Source: Haloplanus sp. CK5-1 (GTDB lineage: Archaea > Halobacteriota > Halobacteria > Halobacteriales > Haloferacaceae). From it: a stretch of DNA of 64,000 nucleotides. Each line of letters begins with the position of its first letter. The stretch's first letter is position 1. Position numbers and translations under genes: made by a program. Positions 52,556-61,889 of this stretch are shown here, piece by piece. Under the pieces are notes generated by a model. That model saw only the letters and a program-made list of their open reading frames with translations, searched no databases and was not told the DNA's origin. The stretch lies in contig NZ_CP147505.1 of assembly GCF_037201915.1 (NCBI RefSeq), positions 2,108,001 to 2,172,000 on the forward strand, in the 5' to 3' direction.

Positions 52556-52564
52556 CTTATTTCC
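52556..52564 (+). promoter_or_regulatory. TATA-like element
   Basis: CTTATTTCC centred about 28 bases before the ATG at 52588; leaderless spacing. Confidence 0.45.
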
Positions 52565-52587
52565 GTCTCTGTGTGGTACTGTCCCAC

Positions 52588-52797
52588 ATGGTCCCGAAAC
52601 CGGTCACGACCGGCGAGACGCACGTCGTCGCGATAGAGGAGTTGGGGTCGGAGGGCGACGGCATCGGCTACGTCGACGACTTCACGGTTCTCGTCGACGA
52701 GGCGACGCTCGGCGAGACGGTGCAGGTCGAGATCACCGACGTGGCGTCGACCTTCGCCCGCGGCGAGGTGGTCGACAGCGAGTTCGGCTTCGACTGA
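52588..52797 (+). CDS. TRAM domain RNA-binding protein
   Basis: 69-aa single TRAM domain (ETHVVAIEELGSEGDGIGYV, then FTVLVDEATLGETVQVEITD). Free-standing archaeal TRAM proteins bind RNA and act as RNA chaperones or cold-shock proteins. The start at 52588 follows a TATA element. Confidence 0.88.
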   Translation: MVPKPVTTGETHVVAIEELGSEGDGIGYVDDFTVLVDEATLGETVQVEITDVASTFARGEVVDSEFGFD

Positions 52798-52837
52798 CGG
52801 GGACAGGGGCTTCAGTACGGGGTTCGAAGACCGACCG

Positions 52838-53863
52838 ATGACCGACGCTCGAGGCCTGTACGACCTACTCCACGACGGGGACGCGCTCACCGTCGTCTGC
52901 CACAACAACCCCGATCCGGACTGTCTGTCGAGCGCTTTCGCCCTCGGTCGGATTGCCGCCGCCGCCGGCATCGACGAGCGACGCATCCTCTACAGCGGCC
53001 AGATCTCCCACCAGCAGAACCGCGCGTTCGTCAACTTGCTCGGCATCGACCTTCAGCCGTTCGATCCGGACTCGGTGCGTGACAGGCTGCCCGGATCGCT
53101 GCTCGCCTTCGTCGACCACTCGATTCCGGGGAGGAACAACGAGGTGCCCGCGGGGACGCCGATCGATATCGTGATCGATCACCACCCGGCGGAGGGGATC
53201 GAGGCTCGATTCGTCGACCACCGTGAGGAGATCGGTGCGACGGCGACGGTCCTCGCGGAGTACGTCACCGAACTCGACGTGGAGGTGGACACGCCGCTCG
53301 CGACGGCGCTCACGTTCGCGATCCGGCGGGAGACGCTGGGGTTCCTGCGCGGGATGACGACCGCGGAGTACGAGGCCGTCGCCACCCTCCACGACCGGAT
53401 CGATCCCGACCTGTTGCGTCGACTGTCGAATCCCTCGGTCAGCGGTGCGACGGTCGACGCCATCGGGGACGCCATCGACAACCGCTCGGTTCGGGGGTCG
53501 ACACTCGTCACCCACGTCGGCTACACGAGCGAGCGCGACGCTCTCCCGCAGGCTGCCGACTACCTCGCGACCCTGGAGGGCGTCGAGACGGCAGTCGTAT
53601 TCGGCATCGTCGACGACGCCATCCACGTCAGCGCCCGCTCGACGGACTCGCGGATCCACGTCGGCGACGCGCTCGCAGACGCCTTCGCGGACGTGGGAAG
53701 TGCCGGAGGACACCGCGAGATGGCCGGCGGCGAGATTCCGCTGGGTATCTTCGCCGGCTACGCGGCCGACGACACCACCCTGCTCGACATCGTCGAACGA
53801 GTCGTCACCGACAGACTCGACGCCACACTCGGACTGGACCGATCGGGGGAGGGTGGCGAGTAG
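52838..53863 (+). CDS. DHH/DHHA1 phosphoesterase (NrnA-like)
   Basis: 341-aa protein with intact DHH residues. HNNPDPDCLSSAFALGRI carries the D-x-D motif, FVDHSIPGRNN the next, and IVIDHHPAEGIEARFVDHRE the DHH itself. The C-terminal DHHA1 domain has GSAGGHREMAGGEIPLG. NrnA-type enzymes degrade short oligonucleotides or cyclic dinucleotides. It contrasts with the eroded RecJ-like protein at 2359-4428. Confidence 0.88.
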   Translation: MTDARGLYDLLHDGDALTVVCHNNPDPDCLSSAFALGRIAAAAGIDERRILYSGQISHQQNRAFVNLLGIDLQPFDPDSVRDRLPGSLLAFVDHSIPGRNNEVPAGTPIDIVIDHHPAEGIEARFVDHREEIGATATVLAEYVTELDVEVDTPLATALTFAIRRETLGFLRGMTTAEYEAVATLHDRIDPDLLRRLSNPSVSGATVDAIGDAIDNRSVRGSTLVTHVGYTSERDALPQAADYLATLEGVETAVVFGIVDDAIHVSARSTDSRIHVGDALADAFADVGSAGGHREMAGGEIPLGIFAGYAADDTTLLDIVERVVTDRLDATLGLDRSGEGGE

Positions 53864-53954
53864 GCGGTCCCGAACGTCTTCGATCCGGACGACGACGGGG
53901 ACGACCGAGTCGCGGGGCGGAACCCGTTTCACTCACCCTCGTCAACTCCCGTCC

Positions 53955-54701
53955 ATGCGCCTGACCTTCCTCGGCACCGGGAGCGCGATGCCGTTGCCCG
54001 ACCGGGCCCAGACCGGCCTGTTGCTCGAACGCGACGACCGCCGACTGCTCGTCGACGCCGGCGCGGGCGTCCTCGGCCGACTCGCGGCGGCCGACGCGGG
54101 CTACGAGGGCGTCTCGACGGTCCTCCTCACCCACCACCACCTCGACCACGTCGCCGACCTCCTCCCCCTGTCGAAGGCGCGGTGGCTGGCGGGCGAGACG
54201 GGTCTGGAAGTCGTCGGCCCGAGCGGGACGAAAGCCCACCTCGACGCCCTGCTCGACGCCTACGACTACCTCGACGGCCGGGTCGACCTCCGGATCCGCG
54301 AGGTTGGTGCCCACGACTTTTCGGTCGCCGGCTTCGACGTGGACGCCCGCGAGACGCGCCACTCGGTGGACGGCCTCGCCTACCGGTTCGCCGGCGAGGG
54401 CGACGAGGGTGACCTCGCGATCAGTAGCGACACCGAGGCGTTCGAGGGGATGGCCGCCTTCGCCGACGGTGCCGCCGTGTTCGTCCACGACTGCTCTTTT
54501 CCCGACGACGTGGACGTCTCCAACCACCCCACGCCGACGACCCTCGGGGAGACCCTCGCCGGCCACGACTACGGCCGTGTCTATCTCACCCACCTCTACC
54601 CCCACACCGAGGGGCGACACGACGAGATGCTGGACGCCGTCGGCCGGCACTACGACGGCGACGTGCGCTTCGCCCGCGACGGCCTCCGCGTGGAGTGTTA
54701 G
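53955..54701 (+). CDS. RNase Z-like metallo-beta-lactamase protein
   Basis: 248-aa MBL protein. The N-terminus MRLTFLGTGSAMPLPDRAQT and metal motif LLTHHHLDHVADLLPL are RNase Z-like, with SSDTEAF and LTHLYPHTEG providing later ligands. It lacks the tRNase Z exosite insertion, so it may act on other phosphoesters. Confidence 0.85.
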   Translation: MRLTFLGTGSAMPLPDRAQTGLLLERDDRRLLVDAGAGVLGRLAAADAGYEGVSTVLLTHHHLDHVADLLPLSKARWLAGETGLEVVGPSGTKAHLDALLDAYDYLDGRVDLRIREVGAHDFSVAGFDVDARETRHSVDGLAYRFAGEGDEGDLAISSDTEAFEGMAAFADGAAVFVHDCSFPDDVDVSNHPTPTTLGETLAGHDYGRVYLTHLYPHTEGRHDEMLDAVGRHYDGDVRFARDGLRVEC

Positions 54702-54973
54702 ATGACGTCGTCCGGGTCGTGTGTCTCGGCCGTGCGCCTCGCCGCCGCCGCGTACGCCTCGCGGCGGTCCGCTTCGACCGCTCCCAGGTCGTCGGGTGCG
54801 GCCTCGACGGCTGCGGTCGTGTCCCGTACGTCGGTGAAGGAGGTGAGCGCACGCTCCTTCCGGAAGTAGCGCTCGCCGTCGAGCGTGGCGTACGTGAGGA
54901 TGATCAGGTTCTGTTCGTCGTCCGAGTAGGTCCGTTCGACCAACCAGACTCGGACGGCGTCGTCGGTCGACAT
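54698..54973 (-). CDS. Small conserved haloarchaeal protein
   Basis: 91-aa protein (TDDAVRVWLVERTYSDDEQN, then LTYATLDGERYFRKERAL) of unknown function with an acidic and basic mix suited to a small beta-rich fold. It is convergent with the RNase Z-like gene, overlapping it by 4 bp. Confidence 0.7.
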   Translation of the reverse strand: MSTDDAVRVWLVERTYSDDEQNLIILTYATLDGERYFRKERALTSFTDVRDTTAAVEAAPDDLGAVEADRREAYAAAARRTAETHDPDDVI

Positions 54974-55025
54974 GGTTCGACCGAGACGCTCCGCGGAGAT
55001 GAGTCCTCGGACGACCCGCGACCGG

Positions 55026-55385
55026 TCAGGCCGCAAGCCCGCGGTTCAGTTCGGCTTCGCCGTCGTCGTCGATCACCACGTCCAACTGGTTGAACGGCTC
55101 CTCGGTCCGGAACGACCGGTCGAGCGCCGGCTCACCGTCGACGCGGGCCATCACCCGATACCGGCCGGGTCGCCACGGGGCCGACCCGACTTCGGCGACG
55201 TCCTCGGCCGCAACCTCGACGTCGCCGTCGATCACTCGGCGGTCGTCCCGGACGACCGACACCGCAACCGTGTGGGACACGTCGTCGCGGTTCACCGCGA
55301 GCGAGGTGATCGCATCGCCCGGTCCGCCTGTACAGCCGGACAGTACCCCCAACGGGAGGAGCGCGAGGTAACTGCGTCGGCGCAC
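55026..55385 (-). CDS. Putative lipoprotein
   Basis: 119-aa protein. The signal sequence RRRSYLALLPLGVLSGCTGG has a lipobox Cys near residue 17, predicting a membrane-anchored exported protein; the mature part is a beta-rich Ig-like fold by composition (AVNRDDVSHTVAVSVVRDDR). The start is GTG at 55385, 2 bp after the stop of the isopentenyl phosphate kinase gene, so they are likely co-transcribed. Confidence 0.7.
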   Translation of the reverse strand: MRRRSYLALLPLGVLSGCTGGPGDAITSLAVNRDDVSHTVAVSVVRDDRRVIDGDVEVAAEDVAEVGSAPWRPGRYRVMARVDGEPALDRSFRTEEPFNQLDVVIDDDGEAELNRGLAA

Positions 55386-55387
55386 GG

Positions 55388-56134
55388 TCAGCCGATCCAC
55401 GTCCCCACGTCCTCGCCGTCGAGGAAGGCCGACAGGTCGTCGAGCCCGAAGACGAAGGCGGGGACGTCGAGGTCGAGGAGCGTCCGCACCTTGCCGGCCA
55501 TCCCGCCGGTCACGTCGGTGGCGTCGCTCCCGCCGAGGGCGTCGGCGACGGCGTCGAAGTCGTCGATGCGGTCGATCACCGCGCCGGACGCGTCGTAGAC
55601 GCCGTCGACGGTCGAACAGAGGCCGACCCTGTCGGCGTCGAGGCCGGTCGCCCACTCGACCACGACTTCGTCGCCCGAGACGACCGTCGCGCCCCGGCCC
55701 TCGTGGGCGACCACGTCGCCGTGGCTGACGGGGACGACGCCCTCGCCGAGCATCGTCCCCGCGGACGACAGCGACAGGTCCAGGGCGGCGTCGGCGTCGC
55801 GCGCGCCGGCGGAGAGGGGGTGGACCGGGAGCGCGTCCACGTCCCGGTCGTGCAGGCGCGAGAGGACGAAGCGGTTGAGCGTCGTCATCGAACCGTGAAT
55901 CTCGAGGACGGCGCCGGCATCAGCAGTCCCGTCGTCGACGGTCACACCGTGTTTCTCCGCGTAGTGGTGGCCGAAACTCCCCGCGCCGTGGACGAGTGCG
56001 AGGTCCGGAGTGGCCCCGCCACCGACGGCGGCGGCGACGGCGTCGGCCGCCGCGTCCAGCGCCGCTCCGTCGAGCGTCTCCGCGCGGTCCTTCTCGGTGA
56101 TGACGCTCCCGCCGAGTTTGAGGACGGTCGTCAT
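55388..56134 (-). CDS. Isopentenyl phosphate kinase
   Basis: 248-aa amino-acid-kinase-fold enzyme that makes isopentenyl diphosphate from the monophosphate in the archaeal mevalonate pathway. VLKLGGSVITEKDRAETLDG opens it, and the diagnostic His is in HGAGSFGHHYAEKHGV. It overlaps the mevalonate kinase gene by 4 bp (ATGA) and follows it directly in the pathway order. Confidence 0.93.
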   Translation of the reverse strand: MTTVLKLGGSVITEKDRAETLDGAALDAAADAVAAAVGGGATPDLALVHGAGSFGHHYAEKHGVTVDDGTADAGAVLEIHGSMTTLNRFVLSRLHDRDVDALPVHPLSAGARDADAALDLSLSSAGTMLGEGVVPVSHGDVVAHEGRGATVVSGDEVVVEWATGLDADRVGLCSTVDGVYDASGAVIDRIDDFDAVADALGGSDATDVTGGMAGKVRTLLDLDVPAFVFGLDDLSAFLDGEDVGTWIG

Positions 56135-57135
56135 TCCAGCCTCCGGACGCCGTCGGTCGCCAGTTCGGCGCGAAACGCCTCCTCACACCCCGGCGTGAAC
56201 TGGAGTGCGGTCAGCGTCTCCGGCGTCGGATCGAGTGCGACGATACAGCCGCCACCGCCCGCGCCCGTGAGTTTCGCGCCGTGCGCGCCGGCTTCGCGGG
56301 CCGCCCATACCATGCTGTCGAGCGACCGCGAGGAGACGCCCAGCGCTTCGAGCAACCCGTGATTGAAGTTCATCAGGCGACCGATCTCCGCGAGGGCGTC
56401 GTCTTCCGTCCCCGCGTCGGGGTCGAGCAACTGCTCGCCCGTCCGGACGACGTCGCCGATGGCGGCGACGGTGTCCTCGGCGAAGCCGTACTCCGATTTG
56501 AGCGCGCGCACGCCGGCGACGAGTTCGCCGGTGTCGCCCGCCCCGCCGTCGAAGCCGACGACGAAGGGGAGGTTCGGCGTCTCGATGGCCCGGCAGTCGT
56601 CGCCCTCGACGCGGACGGCCCCTCCGACGGCCGAACAGAAGGTGTCTGCTCGCGACGCCTGGCCGTCCTGTACCGCCGCCTCCGCACGGTAGGCACGGTC
56701 CGCGACCTCCTCGGCCGAGAGCGGCCGTCCGAGCTCCCGCGTCGCGGCGTCGATGCCCGCGACGGTCACGGCGGCCGACGAGCCCAGTCCCGCACCCAGC
56801 GGGATAGCACTCTCGACGGTGATGTCGAAGCCGGCGTCGGGCGTGTCCGTGGCGTCGCGGGCCTGTTCGACCGCCGCGTCGACGTAGCCCATGGCCGCCT
56901 CGACGAGGGGGGCCGGCACGTCGACGTCCGGCCGGTCGTCGGTGGATCCGGCGTACTCGACGGTGAACCCATCGAGGCTGAGGTCCGCCGCCTGCACGCG
57001 GACGTGGTCGTCGTCGCGCCGTTCGACGGTGACCGTCGCTCGACGCTCGATGGCACAGGGAACGGCGGGTTCGCCGTAGACGACGGCGTGTTCGCCGAAG
57101 AGATACACCTTGCCCGGTGCACTCGATACGGTCAT
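56131..57135 (-). CDS. mvk: Mevalonate kinase
   Basis: 334-aa GHMP kinase. SSAPGKVYLFGEHAVVYGEP, the phosphate loop IPLGAGLGSSAAVTVAG and KLTGAGGGGCIVAL are the three GHMP motifs. It supplies mevalonate 5-phosphate for the archaeal route to ether-lipid isoprenoids. The operon with isopentenyl phosphate kinase supports the assignment. Confidence 0.95.
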   Translation of the reverse strand: MTVSSAPGKVYLFGEHAVVYGEPAVPCAIERRATVTVERRDDDHVRVQAADLSLDGFTVEYAGSTDDRPDVDVPAPLVEAAMGYVDAAVEQARDATDTPDAGFDITVESAIPLGAGLGSSAAVTVAGIDAATRELGRPLSAEEVADRAYRAEAAVQDGQASRADTFCSAVGGAVRVEGDDCRAIETPNLPFVVGFDGGAGDTGELVAGVRALKSEYGFAEDTVAAIGDVVRTGEQLLDPDAGTEDDALAEIGRLMNFNHGLLEALGVSSRSLDSMVWAAREAGAHGAKLTGAGGGGCIVALDPTPETLTALQFTPGCEEAFRAELATDGVRRLE

Positions 57136-57178
57136 ACCCGTCCCTACCGGGCGGCCGTCGCTTAAGCGGTCCGGATAC

Positions 57179-57484
57179 TCACTCTTCGTCCGCGTCGTCG
57201 AGATCCGCGAGCTCCTCGAGTTCGTCGAGGTCCTCGCCCCCGCCGAGGAGTTTCTTCGCGACGAGCGTGACGACCGCGACCGCGAGCGCCGCCAAGAGCA
57301 GTTTGCCGGCGGTGCAACCGCGACAGGAGCCACCGTCGGTCCCGCCGTCGTCCTCCGACTCCGGGCCGACCTCGCTCTCGGTCTCGTCGTCGAAATCGTC
57401 GTCCCCGCCGAACGTCGCGGGACCGATCTGGATCGTGCCGTCGCCGAGGTGGAACTCGAGGAGCGTGTACTTTTTGTCTGCCAT
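57179..57484 (-). CDS. Small acidic membrane protein
   Basis: 101-aa protein with an N-terminal beta-like segment (KKYTLLEFHLGDGTIQIGPA), an acidic linker, one hydrophobic helix (TAGKLLLAALAVAVVTLVAK) with a CRGC pair just before it, and an acidic tail. It is a conserved haloarchaeal type of unknown role and lies upstream of mvk on the same strand. Confidence 0.75.
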   Translation of the reverse strand: MADKKYTLLEFHLGDGTIQIGPATFGGDDDFDDETESEVGPESEDDGGTDGGSCRGCTAGKLLLAALAVAVVTLVAKKLLGGGEDLDELEELADLDDADEE

Positions 57485-57549
57485 ATCGTCCCTTGTGCGA
57501 GCCGAGACTTAGCGGTTGTGTCCCCGCGGTGGCGGAGCGGCGTCACCGA

Positions 57550-59049
57550 TCATCGGAGCCGGCAGATGGTTCGGTTGTGGTACCGGAGTGCGGACTCGGC
57601 GGGTTCGTGCTCGGCGGTTACGAAAAGCTCGTCGCCGTCGACCGCCGAATCGTACGGGTGGTCGACGGACAGATCGTCGACGTGCACCCGGACGACCCCG
57701 TTGTCGAAGTCCACGTGGTGGTTCGGACAGAGGACGAGCATGTTCTCCGTCACGTCGGACCCGCCGTGGGGTGCCTCCAACGGGCGGAGGTGGTGGACCT
57801 CCGAGTACCCGGTCCCGTCGCTACTCGCCAGTCGGGTCCCGCAGAGCTGACAGCGGTCGTCGTACAGCGATTTGAGACGTGCGACGCGGTCGGGGTCCCG
57901 TTCGACCCGATCGACGAGCGTTCTGAACCGCCGGGGTGTCGTCCCGAACGCACCCGGAGGGACGGTCACCTCGTCGAACTGGTCCAACTCATCTTCCGGT
58001 CGTGTCCCCGAGTGCGACGGGACCGTCCCCCGATCGACGAGGTCCAACTCGTCGCGCCACAGATCGGCGAAGTACTCCGGGTCGTACTCCCGATGACGGA
58101 ACGGGCCGCCACTCAACTCGGCTACGCGGTCGAACTCGCGGAGGAGGTCGTAGAACCCTCGTTTGTCGCGGTGGACGTTCTCGTCGAACGCCGGGAGGAT
58201 GCCCTCGACCAGACCTTCGGAGGCCTCCGCCAAGACGAGCAGTCGCGGGTACAGGACGTCCAGTATCCGGCGAACGTTGGACGCGCCCGTGAACGTGATC
58301 TGCAGGTCGTTCTTCCCGGACGAGTCGCCGTAGGTGAGGTCGTAATCCTCGCAGAACTGGCGGAACGCGTTCACGAACGTCGGACAGACGCCGGACCGGT
58401 GTAGCCGGGCGATGGGATACATGGCGTACCCGATTTCGTAGTCGGATGCTTCCGCGATGCTCGCCCGGTATCGGCAGACACCGTCGTACACCCCCGCGAT
58501 CCACTCGACGGTGTATCCCGTCCGGAGTTCGGTGTGGGGCAGCGCCGGTGTTTCGACGTCGTCGGTCTCCACGTCGTGTCGGTCCGAGATATCGTCGGGC
58601 GACACGTGGTACCGACCTTTGGGTCGCCAGCCGTGGCGGAGTTCGTCCCGTGCCACCGTGAAGCGGTAGACGTCGACCGGGTCGAGGATGTCGAAATCGA
58701 ACTGGTCGGCGAAGACTCCGTCGACGAACGCCAACTCCCTGATCAGGTGAGCCGACCGTCCGTCGAGAAACGACTGGAGGTCTTCGAGGTCGGTTCGACG
58801 TTGGAGACGAAAGAACTCGTCGCCGTACTCGCGTTCGATGAAGTCGTACCGATAGCCACGCTCCTCCAGAAATTCGCCGATCACGGCGGCCCGAAGTTGC
58901 GTCTGGTGTGGACTGAGCCGGAGCATCGGCCGGACCGTGTACCCGTCCTGTGGCGTCTCGCTGATGTCGAATCGGACCCGTCCGACGGTGTCGAACAACC
59001 CCGCGACGTACGAGGGGTCGAAGTCGATCGGGGCCTCCTCGGCGCTCAT
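57550..59049 (-). CDS. LAGLIDADG-HNH fusion protein
   Basis: 499-aa protein. Two LAGLIDADG-like helices occur at residues 15-23 (VAGLFDTVG) and 184-192 (IAGVYDGVC), spaced as in two-repeat homing endonucleases. The acidic residue that binds metal in each is replaced by Val (V22, V191). The C-terminal HNH domain is intact: C400-x2-C403, H419-H420 (YSEVHHLRPL), and C441-x2-HH (VLCPNHHVDF). It looks like a LAGLIDADG scaffold reused for DNA or RNA recognition with HNH doing the cutting. It stands alone, not inside an intron or intein. Confidence 0.75.
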   Translation of the reverse strand: MSAEEAPIDFDPSYVAGLFDTVGRVRFDISETPQDGYTVRPMLRLSPHQTQLRAAVIGEFLEERGYRYDFIEREYGDEFFRLQRRTDLEDLQSFLDGRSAHLIRELAFVDGVFADQFDFDILDPVDVYRFTVARDELRHGWRPKGRYHVSPDDISDRHDVETDDVETPALPHTELRTGYTVEWIAGVYDGVCRYRASIAEASDYEIGYAMYPIARLHRSGVCPTFVNAFRQFCEDYDLTYGDSSGKNDLQITFTGASNVRRILDVLYPRLLVLAEASEGLVEGILPAFDENVHRDKRGFYDLLREFDRVAELSGGPFRHREYDPEYFADLWRDELDLVDRGTVPSHSGTRPEDELDQFDEVTVPPGAFGTTPRRFRTLVDRVERDPDRVARLKSLYDDRCQLCGTRLASSDGTGYSEVHHLRPLEAPHGGSDVTENMLVLCPNHHVDFDNGVVRVHVDDLSVDHPYDSAVDGDELFVTAEHEPAESALRYHNRTICRLR

Positions 59050-59153
59050 ACCCCGTCAACTCGACAGGCGACATTAACGATTGGGTCGGAGCGGCGACGA
59101 CCGGTGAGAGCGTCGGCACAACCCACTTGGTCGTTCGCATCCTTCCTCCGTCA

Positions 59154-61889
59154 ATGGATCGGCCCGACGAGAACGGCGGCGTCGCCGGTGTCGATGGCGA
59201 CCTGGTCGCCCAGGCCGCCGACGCCGACGTCCTCTCCCTCCTCGACCCCGCAGTTCGGGAGTGGTGGGTCGACCGCTTTGGCTCGTTCGTCCAGGAGAAC
59301 GGCGGCTTCTTCACGCCGCCACAGCGCGAGGCGATCCCGCTGGTTCACGAGGGACGGAACGCGCTGATCTGCGCCCCGACTGGCAGTGGGAAGACGCTCG
59401 CCTCCTTCACCGCCATCATCAACGAACTGTTCCGGCGGGAGCGAAACGGGGGACTCGACAACGCGGTGTACTGCCTCTACGTGTCGCCGCTGAAGGCGCT
59501 CGCGAACGACGTGGACCGCAACCTCTCCGACCCGCTGGACGGCATCCGCGACCGGTTGACCGATCGCGGCGAGTCGACGGCGGTGCGCCACGCCACCCGC
59601 CACGGCGACACCGACGACGCGACCCGGCGGCGGATGGTAGACGAGACGCCACACGTCCTCAACACGACGCCCGAGACGCTCGCCATCCTGCTCAACTCGC
59701 CGAAGTTCCGCGAGAAGCTCCGGACTGTCGAGTACGTCGTCGTCGACGAGATTCACGCGCTGGCGTCGAACAAGCGCGGGACCCACCTCTCGGTGTCGCT
59801 CGAACGTCTGGAGGTACTCGCCGACGGGTCGCCCACCCGGATCGGCTGTTCGGCGACGGTCGAACCGCTCTCGACGATGGCCGAGTTCCTCGTCGGCCGC
59901 CAGGGCGGCGAGCCACGCGACTGCGAAATCGTCGACGCCCGCTTCGCCCGTGAGTTCGACCTGCAGGTCGAGTGTCCCGTCGACGACCTCGTGGGGACGC
60001 CCCGCGAAGTCGTCCGCGACCGCTTCTACGACCGACTCGACGACCTCGTCTCGACCCACACCAACACGCTGGTGTTCACGAACACGCGGTCGGGCGCCGA
60101 GCGGGTGTTGCAGGCGCTCAGGGAGCGATTCGACTACGACGACACGGACTCGGCGTGTCACCACGGCAGCCTCTCGGCCGACCGCCGGCAAGCGGTCGAG
60201 GAGGGGCTCAAACGCGGCGACCTCGACGTGGTCACCACGTCGACCAGCCTCGAACTCGGCGTCGACATGCCCCACGTCGACCTGGTGGTCCAGGTCGGCT
60301 CCCCGAAGTCGGTGGCGGCGCTCCTCCAGCGGGTCGGGCGGGCGGGCCACCAGGTCGGGCAGGTCGTCGAGGGACGAGTGGTCGCGCTGGACCGGGACGA
60401 CCTCGTGGAGACGGCGGTGATGGCCCGGGCGGCCGAATCCGGGTTCGTCGACCGCGTGTTCGTCCCCGAGAACGCCTACGACGTGGCCGCCCAACACGTC
60501 TACGGCATGGCTATCGCCCGCGTCCGTCCCGAACGCGAGGTGCGGGCGATCCTCCGGCGGGCCTACCCGTACCGCGACTTCTCGGACGCGAACTTCGAGA
60601 CGCTGTTTCGCTACCTCACCGCCGACTACGAGGGACTCGAGGAGCGAAACGTCTACCCGAAGATCTGGCGGGACCGGAACGATCCACCCGAGGGCGACCA
60701 CCACCACCCCGGGTTCGAGGAGGGCGAGCGGCTGATCGGCAAGCGCGGCCGCCTCGCTCGGATGATCTATCTGACCAACGTCGGCACCATCCCCGACTCC
60801 TTCTCGTGTGACGTGTTCGTCCGCGGCGAGGACGCGTGGGTCGGCGAACTCGACGAGGACTACCTCGACACGCTGGAGACTGGCGACGTGTTCGTCATCG
60901 GCGGCGACCGTTTCGAGTTCCGCTACCGACGGGGGTCGAAGGTGTACGTCGACCGGACGAGTGCCCGCCCGACCGTGCCGTCGTGGTACTCCGAACGCCT
61001 CCCCCTCTCCTACGACCTCGCCCGCGAGATACTCGCCTTCCAGCGGGACTTGGTCGACCGGCTGACGGCCGGCGGCGCGCCCGCGGCCCGCGACTGGCTC
61101 CGCGGCTCGCCGCTCTCGGAGCGGGCGGTGCGGGCGCTGACCCGCCTCTACGACCAGCAGGTCGCCTTCGCCGGCCCCGAGAGCGTGTCGACGCCCGACC
61201 GGATCGCAATCGAGGAGGTCCGCGACCGCGAGGAGTACCGCCGGCGCTACTACGTCCACACCGTCTACGGCCGCCGGTTCAACGACGGCCTCTCGCGGCT
61301 CGTGGCCGCGAAGTGCGCGAACGAGGCGACGGCGAGTGTCACCGTCGCCGTCGCCGACAACGGGTTCGTCCTCTCGATGCCGCTCAACCGCCGGATCGAC
61401 GTGCCCGGCCTGCTCCGGGGACTCGACCCCGACGACTCCCGGGCCGACCTCCGGGCGGCGCTCCGGGGGACCGACCTCCGGAAGCGCTACTTCCGCATCG
61501 ACGCCACGCGCGCCCTGATGATCCTGAAGCGGTACAAGGGCACCGAGAAGTCGGCCGCCCGCCAGCAGATCGAGAGCGAGACGCTCCTCTCGTTGGCCGA
61601 CGACCTCGACGAGTTCGCCGTGATCGAGGAGACGGACCGCGAACTCTTAGAGGACAAACTCCACGTCGGTGGAATAATCGAGGTGCTCGACGGCGTCCAG
61701 TCGGGGTCGATCGACGTGGTCGAATCGACCGTCGAGACGCCGACTCCGCGCGCGTTCGGGCTGGCGACGCTCGCCGCGACGGACACCGTCATTGCCGACG
61801 ACGAGAGCGCCGCCCTCCGGGCGTTCCACGAGCGGGTGCTGGCGGAAATCGAAGGCGACGCCCCTGAGGACTCATCCCTCGACGAGTAG
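59154..61889 (+). CDS. lhr: Large Lhr-type superfamily 2 helicase
   Basis: 911-aa ATP-dependent 3'-5' helicase. The motifs are LICAPTGSGKTLASFTAI (I), YVVVDEIHALASNKRGTHLS (II), GCSATVEPLS (III) and VTTSTSLELGVDMPHVDLV then LLQRVGRAGHQ (V-VI). The C-terminal half is the Lhr-specific winged-helix and DEXH-associated region. In archaea and bacteria Lhr acts in DNA repair. The start at 59154 fits the family; its last 18 bases overlap the convergent larA-like gene. Confidence 0.93.
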   Translation: MDRPDENGGVAGVDGDLVAQAADADVLSLLDPAVREWWVDRFGSFVQENGGFFTPPQREAIPLVHEGRNALICAPTGSGKTLASFTAIINELFRRERNGGLDNAVYCLYVSPLKALANDVDRNLSDPLDGIRDRLTDRGESTAVRHATRHGDTDDATRRRMVDETPHVLNTTPETLAILLNSPKFREKLRTVEYVVVDEIHALASNKRGTHLSVSLERLEVLADGSPTRIGCSATVEPLSTMAEFLVGRQGGEPRDCEIVDARFAREFDLQVECPVDDLVGTPREVVRDRFYDRLDDLVSTHTNTLVFTNTRSGAERVLQALRERFDYDDTDSACHHGSLSADRRQAVEEGLKRGDLDVVTTSTSLELGVDMPHVDLVVQVGSPKSVAALLQRVGRAGHQVGQVVEGRVVALDRDDLVETAVMARAAESGFVDRVFVPENAYDVAAQHVYGMAIARVRPEREVRAILRRAYPYRDFSDANFETLFRYLTADYEGLEERNVYPKIWRDRNDPPEGDHHHPGFEEGERLIGKRGRLARMIYLTNVGTIPDSFSCDVFVRGEDAWVGELDEDYLDTLETGDVFVIGGDRFEFRYRRGSKVYVDRTSARPTVPSWYSERLPLSYDLAREILAFQRDLVDRLTAGGAPAARDWLRGSPLSERAVRALTRLYDQQVAFAGPESVSTPDRIAIEEVRDREEYRRRYYVHTVYGRRFNDGLSRLVAAKCANEATASVTVAVADNGFVLSMPLNRRIDVPGLLRGLDPDDSRADLRAALRGTDLRKRYFRIDATRALMILKRYKGTEKSAARQQIESETLLSLADDLDEFAVIEETDRELLEDKLHVGGIIEVLDGVQSGSIDVVESTVETPTPRAFGLATLAATDTVIADDESAALRAFHERVLAEIEGDAPEDSSLDE

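Noticed and set aside
57550-59049. Intron- or intein-encoded homing endonuclease
   Set aside because: The gene is free-standing between complete genes, with no interrupted host gene or splice motifs around it.
59151-61259. 702-codon minus-strand open frame
   Set aside because: Antisense shadow of the Lhr helicase.
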